Assembly (NCBI GenBank): GCA_015852425.1
Contig: JAAAIG010000485.1
Span: forward strand, 1-29,120
Direction of reading: 5' to 3'
Length of the DNA: 29,120 nt
Origin: Gryganskiella cystojenkinii
Taxonomy: Eukaryota > Mortierellomycota > Mortierellomycetes > Mortierellales > Mortierellaceae
In this document: one piece after another, positions 9,618 through 19,233 of the stretch
Layout: the number at the start of each line of letters is the position of its first letter
How positions within the stretch are numbered: the stretch's first letter is position 1
Made by a program: the position numbers and the translations under genes
Notes under the pieces: generated by a model
What the model was told of the DNA's origin: nothing
Database searches by the model: none
The model's input: only the letters and a program-made list of their open reading frames with translations

Positions 9618-11343
9618 TCAGTCCATCGCACTGCCATCACCATCGTCGTCATCCATGAGCTCATCCACGTCCGCCTCGACCCTCTCCCTCTCCTGCTCCT
9701 CATCGCCATCTTCATCCTCCTCTTCCTCTTCCTCGTCGCCTCCGTCATCTTCATGACCATCTTCCCCTTCATCATCATCAATCTCGTCGTCTTCACCATC
9801 GTCACCTTCAGGGGTCTCTCTAGAATCTACATCCATGCTTTCGCCTCGTGGAACGGGTTTGGATGCGCCAGGTCCCGTGCCATGTTCTTTGTCATAGACC
9901 TCCAGCTCTGTCAGGTATCGTGTCCTGTCCTGCCGAGCAAGATTGACATATGTCTATTTTACGAAAGAAACCGAGGCGATTGTTAGTAGTTCTCTTGGAT
10001 CAAAAACTGCCCTCTAAGCCAACATGAAGGTTACACTTTATCCGAGTCCATTCAAGCGTTTTAATGCTCTCTTTATCTCACTGTCTCTTTGTCTCTTTCT
10101 TTCTCACTCTTTCTTACCTTCTTCTCCTCGGGTGTTAGGTTCTTCCATTTCTGTCCCAGATGGCGAGCCAGCTCGTAGTGGCTGTTGCCTTGACAGACTT
10201 CCTTGGCCTCGGGTCGATGCATCTGTGAAAAGATAAAGAACGCATTTGAGGGTCCTCTAGGCGCATCCGGTCCTCTGGGTTTCAAACGTCGATTACTCAC
10301 AGACTTCTTTGCGACGACACCAACCCCTGCAGATGAGGAAGACACGCCACCAACCTTGGTGCCGCCACCAACGGTCGCTAATGATAAAGGGGAAGGACGA
10401 TCTTTTGAGGAGGACTCGGTCTTGACTCTTGTCAATTGCTGCTGATGTTGTTGTTGTTGGTGTGGTCGACCAGGCCGTGCTGGCATGAGTGCCCGTGAGG
10501 ATGAAGAGACTGAGGTCAATGAAGGGTAAGACGTGGGTCGTGCTCGAGGTGACTGTGTTGACGACGAAGACGATCGAGATTCATGACGTTGTTCCAATTG
10601 CACGTCGTCGAGTCTCTCTTGCAAAAGCCTGTGTTTTTTTAGTGATGTTATTCAAGGAAGTTAAAGTCAGCTTATTATTATTATTATTTTTCGAAAGATA
10701 TGAACATCAGTCCTTGGAGTCAAAAGAGTCGGCCACAAGCACGGTCAGATAAAAGGTCCAGACCCTCCAGGAGATCAATATTCGTCAAAAGCAACACAAA
10801 GAAAATGAAACGTACCCGCGCTCGACTCGAAGCCTTCGAATATCGACTTTGGCCTTGACAAGCTTAATACTTAGAATGTCGTTGTCCTAAAGAAAGAAAA
10901 AGAGCGTTGNNNNNNNNNNAAAAAAAGAAAAAAAAAAGCAGTGCAACCACAACAAAACGAAAAGTGAGGTGGACAGAGCGTCAGTTCCCAAGTCACGATA
11001 AAAAAAAGGCTCAATTCTCTCTAGGTCACTACGAACAAACACAAACAACAACAAAGCAACAACAGGGCGTGTGTGAAAGAGATAAAGATAGAGAGAGAAC
11101 AAGAGAGAAATAATGATGCCCCTACCTCCTCAATATCTCGAACTCTTCGCTTCAGATCCTTGTACTTTCTGCGGTATTTTGCCTCTATAATCAAGTCAAA
11201 ATAAAAATATCAGCACCCAAATAAATAAAACATATGACGTTGATGGACAATCGTGGTATCCAAATAGGCGCGCGGCCATCTGACAAAGATTCACTTTTAC
11301 CTTCTGCCGCGGAGGGAGGGAGCGTGTTGGTGCTGCTGAGCAT
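9618..11343 (-). CDS. HMG-box protein with INO80-F/TFPT-like helix (INO80-complex-type subunit)
   Basis: Five exons (11343-11301, 11184-11126, 10886-10816, 10628-10118, 9953-9618) join in frame to 339 aa. Residues 16-70 form a charged amphipathic helix (AKYRRKYKDLKRRVRDIEE, then KVDIRRLRVERGLLQERL), resembling the INO80 complex subunit F/TFPT domain. A disordered S/Q/P-rich linker follows. Residues 181-249 are an HMG box: RGPSNAFFIFSQMHRPEAK, the LGQKWKNLTPEEKK core, then TYVNLARQDRTRYLTELE across the last junction. The C-terminus from about 275 is a long D/E tail, as in HMGB proteins. A helix of this type plus an HMG box matches fission yeast Nht1 of the INO80 chromatin remodeller. The likely role is DNA binding within INO80; this is inference. 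The tiny first exon (14 codons) is supported by phase continuity. An N gap lies in intron 2. Confidence 0.85.
10910..10919. other. Assembly gap (10 N)
   Basis: Ten N residues lie in intron 2 (10887-11125) of the HMG-box gene, next to A-rich low-complexity sequence. The round number suggests a scaffolding placeholder. Both flanking exons are intact and in phase, so the protein is not affected, but the intron length is uncertain. Confidence 0.95.
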
Positions 11344-12133
11344 ATTATTTGTCGGTTGGAGGGTACAAGGTTGAGCGTAGGAAGGTAGACTCGTCACCAC
11401 TAAAGGCAGTGCTCCGTACTGAAGAGAGCAAGGGCAAGGTGGGAAGTGGGGGAATCGTGTTCGAGAGGGTGAAATGAGAAATGAATGAGACAAAAAAAAA
11501 AAGACTGGATAGGTGAATGTGGTGGAGTGTGAACAAGGCAAGGAGGGAAGAGTGGATGCGAAAATAAAAGGAAAGAGGGAATGTGACGAGAAAGAGGAAT
11601 GGTGCAAAGAAAGGTGAGAGGAGAGGCAAAAGGGAGAGAGTTTAGAAAGGGAAGAGGGCAAAAGCTGGCAAGACTAAAGAAAGCGTCGATGTCTTTGATT
11701 GGGGAAGAGTACGACGACCAGAAAGAGGACACAGAAACAACTTTCTGAGTTTTGAGAAAGGGAAGGGAAGGGAAAAAAAAAGGTGCCACAAAAGGGGACA
11801 ATCACCCTTGGGAACAAGACAAACACAGAAAAAGGACGACGACGAGAACAGCAAGGCTATATCCTAAACCACTCCTTTTCTTCGTCATGATTTTTTTTTG
11901 TGGATCCTTTTCTTTTCCCTCCCTTCTACCATTTTACCGCGCAAACAAACGTGTGCTCTTCAGAAAAAAGAAAATCTTGTGCTCACCAACACCACAGTCC
12001 TCTCTGAAGTTATGTCCCCCTTGACTGGGTTGTTCTTTCGTCCCTACTGCTACCAGTACCCAAACGCTCTTTCTTTTCTCTGGATTGTCATCATCATCAT
12101 GATCCAAAATCTTATTTTTATTCCAGTCAAAAA
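11344..12133. promoter_or_regulatory. Promoter of the HMG-box gene and 3' flank of the EI24-like gene
   Basis: No gene is supported. From about 11400 to 11780 the + strand is purine-rich, so the coding strand of the HMG-box gene carries a long pyrimidine tract before its start, as in other genes here. From about 11800 to 12133 is the 3' flank of the EI24-like gene. Confidence 0.5.
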
Positions 12134-13901
12134 TCAAATCTCGGGGTGTTTCTTATTCTTTGGAGGTATCCGTGTCGAACCTTGATGTTCAAACGGCGTG
12201 CTGGAAGACGCGGAGCTTTGACCAAACGACTGTTGGTGTTGAAAAGAGTTGTGTTGCTGAGCTGGTGGGCGATGCATCTGCTGCTGCTGCTGCTGCTGCT
12301 GTTGGTATTGTTGTTGGGTACCATCCATCGGTACAACAGTAAAATGGTTACCAGGGGTATAGCTCGGTGGCGGTGCATCATCGAGTCGTTGTTGGCTGTG
12401 CTTCTGTTGCTGCTGCTGTTGCTGGGGGAAGGGACGCTGTTGTTGGGTGGGAGGGTATTGTTGCTGTTGTTGCGACTGAGGTGTCGAGTTGATCCGATGC
12501 GGCTCAGGTCGAACGATGTGATCGTCGTTATTGTTGCTACTCGCTATCAAACTTTGAGACGATGCAAGACCCTGTAACCTCAGCTCCTCTTTCTCAATTT
12601 CGTCCGCAACCCAGAGCGCGGCTCCAACAATATTGGTCCACATGAACAACAGGTTTGCCAACTATTAAAATCATACAAAAGGAATTGAAAAAGATGTGAG
12701 GCAAGTGTCGATATCAAGCGGAAACGTGCCCTGCATTTTTGAACGGCAACATAATTTTACCGGCACCAGTTCCAATGCAAAGGCCACAGATCCAAAACTA
12801 GTGAACTCCTTGCGTCTCTCCCAGGCCTCCTTTCTCGACTGGAGAACTGTGATGTATCGGATCTCAACATCGTAATGGAAACGGACCGCAAAAGTGAAGA
12901 CCCAGCCATTGAGAGTTACATAGGCCATTTGACCAAGGATCGGAATCACGTTCACAGGCAAGGTCAAGATCATGACAAGGATCTATTAGAAATAAAAAAA
13001 AAATCCAAAAAAAGGCAGTTCGAAGGGCTGTTCTGTTCCGACTGAGCCATCCTGTTGAGGACTGTGCTGTTGACTTTGTGCAGCTGGACACAAACAAAAA
13101 GTCAGGGACTTTGTGTGGCTGAAAATAGAAAAAAGCGTTGCCCACCAAAAAATCAAAAAGCCAAGGCTACAACTGTTCAAGGGGAGTCCCTGCACCAGGC
13201 ATGGTTGTTGCGACACGATACACAAGAAAAAAAAACAAAAAAAAAAAAACAAAGAGGAGTCGACGCCACTTGGACAGGAACAAATCCGGAGTGAACTACA
13301 GACTGAGTTAAAAGTAAAAGGAAAAGGTCTTTTTTACCTGGAAAAAGACGACGAGAAGTCCTCCATTGACGCCTCGGAGACATTTGCGCATGTCATTGCC
13401 CTCGTTTTGCTTTAGGACATGTCGCAGTCCTCTCAGTTTCAAGACACGGTCAAAGAGTCCGTCCTGGTAAATGGGAAGAATGATGAGGTAAAAGAGAATG
13501 ATCAAGACGGCAACTTCGAGGAGGACAAAGATGATGGAGACGATCCTATTTGACAATACGAGGGGGAGTTTTTTTTTTTTAAAAAAAAGACGTTGAGGGA
13601 GGGAGGCTTGCGAAGAAACTGTAATCACGGACGCACAGACGGACAAGGGGGGGAAAGGAGAAAGAGGAATGATGCATAGAGAGTCTACAATTGTTTACCA
13701 TGCAACTGCCGCGGGGCATTTTGCGACAATGAGGGCATTGGCCTGACGCTTGAGGAGGAACGCAAAGCCAAAGATGAGTGCGCCGAAACCCCAGAGCATG
13801 GTCCAGAGGATGGGGCAGATTAGACTGGAGAGGAGAGAGGGGTGGGCCAGGAGATAGAAGATACCCTGGACCGGGTATGAGGAGGGGATGATGACCGCCA
13901 T
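12134..13901 (-). CDS. EI24/Rrt8-type multi-pass membrane protein with polyQ C-terminal tail
   Basis: Four exons (13901-13699, 13545-13338, 12982-12761, 12661-12134) join in frame to 386 aa. The start reads MAVIIPSSYPVQGIFYLLAH, which matches the N-terminus of fungal EI24-domain proteins (yeast Rrt8/Lds family). Hydrophobic segments lie at about 22-47, 69-95, 130-165 and 195-235, separated by a charged loop that includes YQDGLFDRVLKLRGL. Two conserved strings span splice junctions: LLVVFFQILVMILTLPVNVI and LELVPLANLLFMWTNIVGAA. Yeast relatives localise to lipid droplets and spore walls; animal EI24 is in the ER. The exact role here is not known. The last 140 residues are hydrophilic, with Q tracts including Q9 encoded partly by (CAG)8. 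Start choice is fixed by the family-like first residues. Confidence 0.82.
12278..12301. repeat. (CTG)8 / (CAG)8 triplet repeat
   Basis: Eight uninterrupted CTG units on the + strand encode part of a polyglutamine run on the minus strand, in the tail of the EI24-like protein. Neighbouring CAA/CAG runs encode more glutamine tracts. Confidence 0.9.
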
Positions 13902-14271
13902 GGGATGTCACCAGTTGGGTTGGTTCAAGGAATGAGAGGGATGAGTAAGAGAACAGAAGTAATGGACTTGAAGGGGTGTAGCAAGTACAAAAGACCAAGA
14001 GAACGCCGTAGGAAAGAGAGAGCCACAAAAGAACAAAAGAAAGAGGGTGCCACCAAAAAACACAAAAATGACGAAGGTGGCAAAGTCACGTGCAATAACC
14101 TCCACCCCGCACTTCCCAAGTTTTCCTTTCTCACCCGTGGGCATCATTCGATCAGTGCTGCTCGTGTTAATCATTTCTCAGAAAAAAAGATCCATCCCCT
14201 CCTTCCTACTGTACTCTCTTTTTCTTTGACTCCATCCATCCTCTCTTTTCTTTTGCATCACATCCATCATC
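13902..14271. promoter_or_regulatory. Divergent promoter between the EI24-like and ETFA genes
   Basis: This 370-bp stretch separates two start codons that point away from each other, so it must serve both genes. A CACGTG element is at 14088-14093, roughly midway. The last 90 bp before the ETFA ATG are pyrimidine-rich on the + strand, with CATCCATCATC before the start. Confidence 0.6.
14088..14093. promoter_or_regulatory. CACGTG E-box in divergent promoter
   Basis: Perfect palindrome CACGTG, in context GTCACGTGCA, 179 bp upstream of the ETFA start and 187 bp from the opposing start. CACGTG is bound by bHLH factors (for example Cbf1-type) in fungi. Function here is inference from position and motif only. 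Confidence 0.4.
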
Positions 14272-15819
14272 ATGTTCGCTCTCCGCCGTGCTGCCCTCCC
14301 CACTCTCTCTTTGGTACATTAATCTCTGTGTGTTATTGCGCGCTCGCTTCCCACCCTCCCCGACATCTGATCACAACATCCATTGTCGTCATTCCTCAGG
14401 AACCCCCAATGTCGATTACCCAGCAGTAGAAACAAAACGCGATGAATCAAGATCAAGGTGTTTGACTAATGGCCATGCCCCTACTTCTCTTTCTTCCTTC
14501 AGGCCCGTGGTTACGCCACCTCTGGCAATGTCTCAACCCTCGTGTTGATCGAGCACAGGGACAACAAGGTCGCTGCCTCGACCTTGAATGCCCTCACTGC
14601 TGCCTCGACTTTGGGTGGTTCCGTCACTGCCCTTGTCGCCGGCAACGCTCCAGAATCTGTTGTTGCTGAGGTCTCCAAACTCGCTGGTGTCTCCAAGGTT
14701 CTCGTTGCCAAGGATGCTGCCTTTACCCACGCCCTCCCCGAGTCCCATGCCTCGCTCCTTGTTGAGACCCAGAAGAAGCACGGATTCACTCACATGATCG
14801 CTGCTCACTCTGCCTTTGGCAAGAACGTCATGCCCCGTGCTGCCGCTCTTCTCGACGTTGCCCAGATCTCGGATATCACTGCCATTCAGGGTGCTGATAC
14901 TTTTGTTCGCCCCATCTATGCCGGTATGTAATCTCTTTTTCTCTTTCTTTCATTGATCTCTTTAAGAGCGTCGGGCTGCTGTGTGAAATTTTGGAGTCAT
15001 TTTTTTTTTTTTGTAGTTGACTAAATCTTTTTGAGCCAAACAACTTAATGCTGTGTCCAACGCACGGTTTCTCTTCTCTCCTTTCACACATTCTTTCTTC
15101 CAGGTAACGCCATCGCTACCGTGAAGTCCACTGACAACATCAAGATCATCACTGTCCGTGGAACTGCTTTCCCCGCCGCTGCTCACGGTGATGCTGTTGC
15201 CCCCTCTGAGGATACCCCTGTCACTGCTGCCAACGTTGGAAGCGAGTTTGTGAGCGAGCATATGCAAAAGTCGGACCGCCCCGAGCTCGATAGCGCCACC
15301 CGTGTCATTGCCGGTGGTCGTGGCATGAAGAACGGCGAGAACTTTGGATTGTTGTACGAAATGGCTGACAAGATCGGCGCTGCCGTCGGTGCCTCCCGTG
15401 CCGCCGTTGATGCTGGATACGTCGATAACTCACTTCAGATCGGCCAGACTGGAAAGATCGTTGCCCCAGAGCTGTACGTTTTTTTTATTGTGACTTTTTG
15501 TTTCTGTGGAACTTGACGCTGTCAAGCAGAACATTTGGCGCACAATCAGGACAAAACGTGCATTAGCAGGATTTTTTTTTTTTCTTCCCACGATTATTCA
15601 ACACTTACACTGGATTCAATGCAATTTTTCTTTCCGACCTAACATAGCTACGTTGCCGTCGGTATCTCGGGAGCTATTCAGCATTTAGCCGGTATGAAGG
15701 ATTCCAAGACCATTGTTGCCATCAACAAGGACCCCGAAGCTCCCATCTTCCAGGTTGCTGACTATGGTCTCGTCGCTGATCTCTTCACCGCCGTCCCCGA
15801 GTTGACCAAGAAGTTGTAA
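14272..15819 (+). CDS. ETFA: Electron transfer flavoprotein subunit alpha, mitochondrial
   Basis: Four exons (14272-14313, 14503-14923, 15104-15473, 15648-15819) join in frame to 334 aa, the family's usual length (human 333). Residues 1-20 are basic and hydroxylated ([20 protein letters not shown]), a clear mitochondrial targeting sequence. The N-terminal ETF domain follows ([20 protein letters not shown]). The C-terminal FAD-binding domain shows [73 protein letters not shown] and [10 protein letters not shown]. With ETF-beta it takes electrons from acyl-CoA dehydrogenases in the matrix and passes them to ETF-ubiquinone oxidoreductase. The splice CT|C TAC restores the conserved [14 protein letters not shown] run. 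It shares a 370-bp divergent promoter with the EI24-like gene. Confidence 0.98.
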
Positions 15820-16026
15820 AGGAACAAACGAAAGAGTTAGTAGAGTAAGAAAAGAAGTATATTAGTATAGAGTCGGGACCTTGAAACCTGCCTATTGTAG
15901 ACAAAAAAAAAACTGCGCCAATTCACAGAACTATTCACGACTATCGCGTCAATGCATGTACGGCGGTGCTTTTTTTTATGTATCATGGAGTCTATGCTGT
16001 TTACTTATGCTGCAGGGAGGGGGGAT

Positions 16027-17130
16027 TTAATTGTAATCGACAGATCGACCATGCAAGATCTTCGGCCTGGCTTCGTCCCAGGGTCCATGAATCTCGTTCT
16101 TATATCTCTGAATCCAAATGAGCCAAAACGGACAGACAAACGTTAGGAACGCCATGCCCAGGATATAAATGACCACAATTGCTGGTGAGATCCGACTGAA
16201 GAGCGTGGTCGCAGTCAAAAACAAGACGATCGTCAGAGCCAAGTTGCCTTTCATAGATATGCTCTAAATTACATCATAAAAGACCCAGAAATTTTGAGTT
16301 AGCATAAGCATGTCGATCATTTGTGTTATGGCAAACTATGGAACTGGAGCATGCCTATGCTTGGTCGTTGCGTCTTACCCGGACTTGCCGCCGAAGCATC
16401 GGGAACAATGCAAACCATTCGACCGCAAAGGACATGAGTCCAAAGACATGTAAATTTGTCTTGAACCTGGAAGCCAGCACCACAGAGGCAAAGATGGCGG
16501 CATTCGTAGAGAGTGATCCCGGGTACTTGATATTCCTACGGTTCCCAGATCCATAGTCGTGGAATGCCAAATTTGCCAGGAACAAGATCACAGTCAAGGC
16601 CCAGATCGTATCCTCCGAGGTCTTTTCTGTCAGGGTCTTCAAGATCGGGGTCAGACCCAAAAGTGTCAAAAAGAAGAGGACGGCGCCCTTGAAGATCTTT
16701 CGCCGTTGATAGTTTGATCCCGGGGAGGGTCTGGAGTTGCTCCAGTCCCAGAATCCATATCCTATCGCGGTCCCAACGGTCCCGATCGTGATGAGAGCAT
16801 GGGAGCTCATGAGATCCTGATAGAGGTAGATAAAGACTGCGACAAAGATGACGATCGAGGAGATGTGCTGACTAATAATAGTTGACTCTAGAACCACGGA
16901 CCAATATTCGTAATGCCGTACGTTGGCTATTTTCGGTGGGAGGCACAAAAGATCACAGGCGATGTGTTTGTACTGTGGAGTTTTCTCTGATATCAAATCG
17001 TATTGAAGGAAGACGTGTCTAGCGGTGGCTTACCATTCTTCTGAAGCTCTTCCAAAAAGGTATCGTCAACATAGTTGTCTGGGTATTCTTGTTTGACGTA
17101 GAGTAGTTTCCGCCAAGGTTTTCGAGGCAT
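16027..17130 (-). CDS. GPI2: Phosphatidylinositol N-acetylglucosaminyltransferase subunit GPI2 (PIG-C)
   Basis: Three exons (17130-17034, 16926-16379, 16263-16027) join in frame to 293 aa, close to human PIG-C (297). Diagnostic stretches are PWRKLLYVKQEYPDNYVDD and FLEELQKN joined to ANVRHYEYWSVVLES at the N-terminus, LTEKTSEDTIWALTVILFLA, NLAFHDYG and the C-terminal IHGPWDEA. About eight hydrophobic segments are visible. PIG-C is part of the GPI-GlcNAc transferase complex on the cytosolic face of the ER, which adds GlcNAc to phosphatidylinositol in the first step of GPI anchor synthesis. I chose the acceptor at 16927-16928 (107-nt intron) because it restores the family alignment exactly. A nearer acceptor would add 20 residues (see findings). 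It is divergent from CSN8. Confidence 0.97.
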
Positions 17131-17775
17131 TGACGGTATTTGTTGTGCGCTTGGTCCTGGATCGATGGTTCTATTTTTTTTTTTTTTGGTCCGGTTTATG
17201 AGAACTGGTTCTGTCAGCTTATCCGTTTGCGGTTTAAAGTGTATCCATTATGAAATCCTCTCATTCATTGTAGAGAATAGTAACAAAAAAAAGTGTCGCC
17301 GGTTCTTACTACCTCTGAAAGTCGCACAGTGGACAGATGAGCTCGTCCTCACGAAAGTGGCGCCCATCCCTTGGACAGTAATTGAAGATGGATGGCATCC
17401 TCTCCATTGAACCTGTTTAAGAAATGAGGTTGTCGATCCTGCCAAGTCTTTTTCTTTCTCCAATGCCGAATGAGTTGTGTTCCAGAAACAGTGTCCAGCG
17501 CTGTGTCTTTCGCAAGTAGGTTCTGTAGTCTTGATGCTGTGCTGAGTGAATGATTGAGCATTCGCATGTAATAAAAAAAGGAGTGCCAGGCAACGAGACT
17601 GCTTTTGCTCAGCCACGCAAGAGAGGCCTTTTTTTTGGAGGCGTAAAACGCGTTGCCTTCGCGCAGCATTTCATTGCCACTTTTCTTTGCCTTTCATCTC
17701 TTCTCTTTCATTCCTTCACCCATTCCAACAGCACCAAATCACTCGACAAAACAAAACAACACGTATACAACAGAC
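17131..17775. promoter_or_regulatory. Divergent promoter between GPI2 and CSN8
   Basis: The 645 bp between two outward-facing start codons hold both promoters. No coding sequence is convincing. A T13 run lies at about 17174-17186, and the 100 bp before the CSN8 ATG are pyrimidine-rich and then A/C-rich (CAAAACAAAACAACACG), the usual leader pattern in this window. No factor site stands out. Confidence 0.5.
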
Positions 17776-18978
17776 ATGACGGTGACATCTCAAGCACTCT
17801 TGGCACAGGCAGACTCTTGTCTCAAGGCTGGACGCTACCAGGAGCTCATTCCTCTTTATGAGCAACTCGAGTTCCAGGTAATCTTTGAAGATGCCTGCGG
17901 CAGGACGGATTGAATCACCTCTTCGCAACCCTATCAGTATCCTTGAAAAAGGCACCATCAGCTTTTGCTACGCATTCCAAAGTCTGACAACATCTCTCTT
18001 TGTCGAAATAGGTGTCCGTCATTGAGATTGATGCCGTTCCAATGCACACAATCTACGAGCCCTTGTTGGCATCGTATCTGGTAGCAAACGACCTGTAACG
18101 ACCCTTTTTTCGACTTCTTTTTGCTCGGAGGAATCAGACTGGAACTCAGTGTTCGGGGTACCTAAACTGCATATCCTTTTTACTTATAAAATAATATAGA
18201 TACTCGGCTCGCGGCCTTGTGACCCGTATCCCTGAAGACTTTAAGACCCAGGCACCAGAACTCGCCACGTTGGTTCGGATCATGGAGTCGATGCGTCAGT
18301 GGGAACGTCAGAACGGCAACCTGAAGGATATCTATGCTCTCCTTCGTCAGTCCCGCTGGAACACCAACCTCGCACCCCTCATTGCCTTGTTGCAAGGTAA
18401 AAAAAGAAGGAAAATAGGCGAGATAATCCACAAAACTCTCTGAACTGGAACGTTTTCTGTTACTTCATAACTTGCAAGGCTAACAACCATCCGCTTAACT
18501 TTATTAGATTCTATCCAGGACCGGGAACTGGATTTGTTGGCAAAGGCATACACATCCTTGCCTCTTCAATTGGCGGCGTCTCGCATTTGGCTTGAGGAGG
18601 ATACTGCGGCAGAACGTAAGCACGTCTACAAAGCCGTCACATGGATACGAAAATGAATTGCCGTCGCAAAGTTAACTCTTTTTGTTTTTTTTATTTTTTA
18701 GAACTTGTTGCCACTCGAGGATGGAGATTTGACTCGGCTACGGGACTCCTTTACCCCAAAGCACCAGGTACTGAAGGGCTGCTGTACAGATTATATCTCA
18801 GAATTTCATGTGTTTTAAACGCTTATTTGCTTGTGACTTTCTCTGCGTACTAACATGAGCAATCCGCCTGTTTCTTCATCTCAAAATAGAGGTCACGCAA
18901 AACAGACCTGTGGGTTTGCAGGAAGTCCGAAAGTTGGCCGATGTCGTCGCTCACTTGGAAGTCAAACACGAGTCGTGA
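17776..18978 (+). CDS. CSN8: COP9 signalosome complex subunit 8 (CSN8)
   Basis: Six small exons (17776-17877, 18012-18094, 18200-18396, 18508-18615, 18702-18767, 18890-18978) join in frame to 214 aa (human CSN8 has 209). The N-terminal half is helical (ALLAQADSCLKAGRYQELIP) and then IYEPLLASYLVANDLYSARG, which mirrors LLALYLLHNDMNNARY of animal CSN8. The PCI-like part has the D-R-E-L-D-L-L-A-K-A-Y-T-S-L string, close to the AFALVSQAYTSI string, and near the end RGWRFDSATGLLYPKAP, matching the GW...T.MV.P winged-helix region. CSN removes Nedd8 from cullins and so tunes SCF-type ubiquitin ligases; CSN8 is its smallest PCI subunit. An alternative is the related PSMD8/eIF3k family, but length and motifs favour CSN8. 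Intron 5 holds a clear CTAAC branch-site string at 18849-18853. It is divergent from GPI2. Confidence 0.9.
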
Positions 18979-19057
18979 AGAAATGGAGGTACAAGAGGAG
19001 ATATCTTGTCGACTGTAATCGGCACGAGCAGGGTTTTCTTGTTACCGTCATTGTTCA

Positions 19058-19063
19058 AATAAA
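19058..19063 (+). terminator. AATAAA polyadenylation signal for CSN8
   Basis: AATAAA lies 80 bp downstream of the CSN8 stop codon at 18978, within the 255-bp gap before the convergent TPX2-like gene. Position and hexamer fit a 3'-end processing signal. Confidence 0.45.
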
Positions 19064-19233
19064 AGAAGAAAATCCTTTGTGGATTCAGTCAACAATATTA
19101 TATTAGGGCCTAATATCCATGATGAAGCATCGATAACACCGGTAGTGGGTAGAACTACTAAAGGCTATGTAACAAATTTTATTGACAACGTGCAATGTGC
19201 AACGAGTTTCACGACTATTTTTTTAACCACGCT

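Noticed and set aside
10887..11113. Frames crossing the N run
   Set aside because: They contain unknown bases and low-complexity A-rich sequence inside an intron.
12146..12577. Leucine-rich + strand frame opposite the EI24-like gene
   Set aside because: The leucine runs come from CTG/TTG triplets that encode glutamine on the minus strand; the minus frame has the conserved membrane protein.
14401..14502. Earlier ETFA acceptor after cctcag at about 14400
   Set aside because: It leads to an in-frame TAG after ten codons; the acceptor at 14501-14502 restores the conserved mitochondrial presequence and ETF domain.
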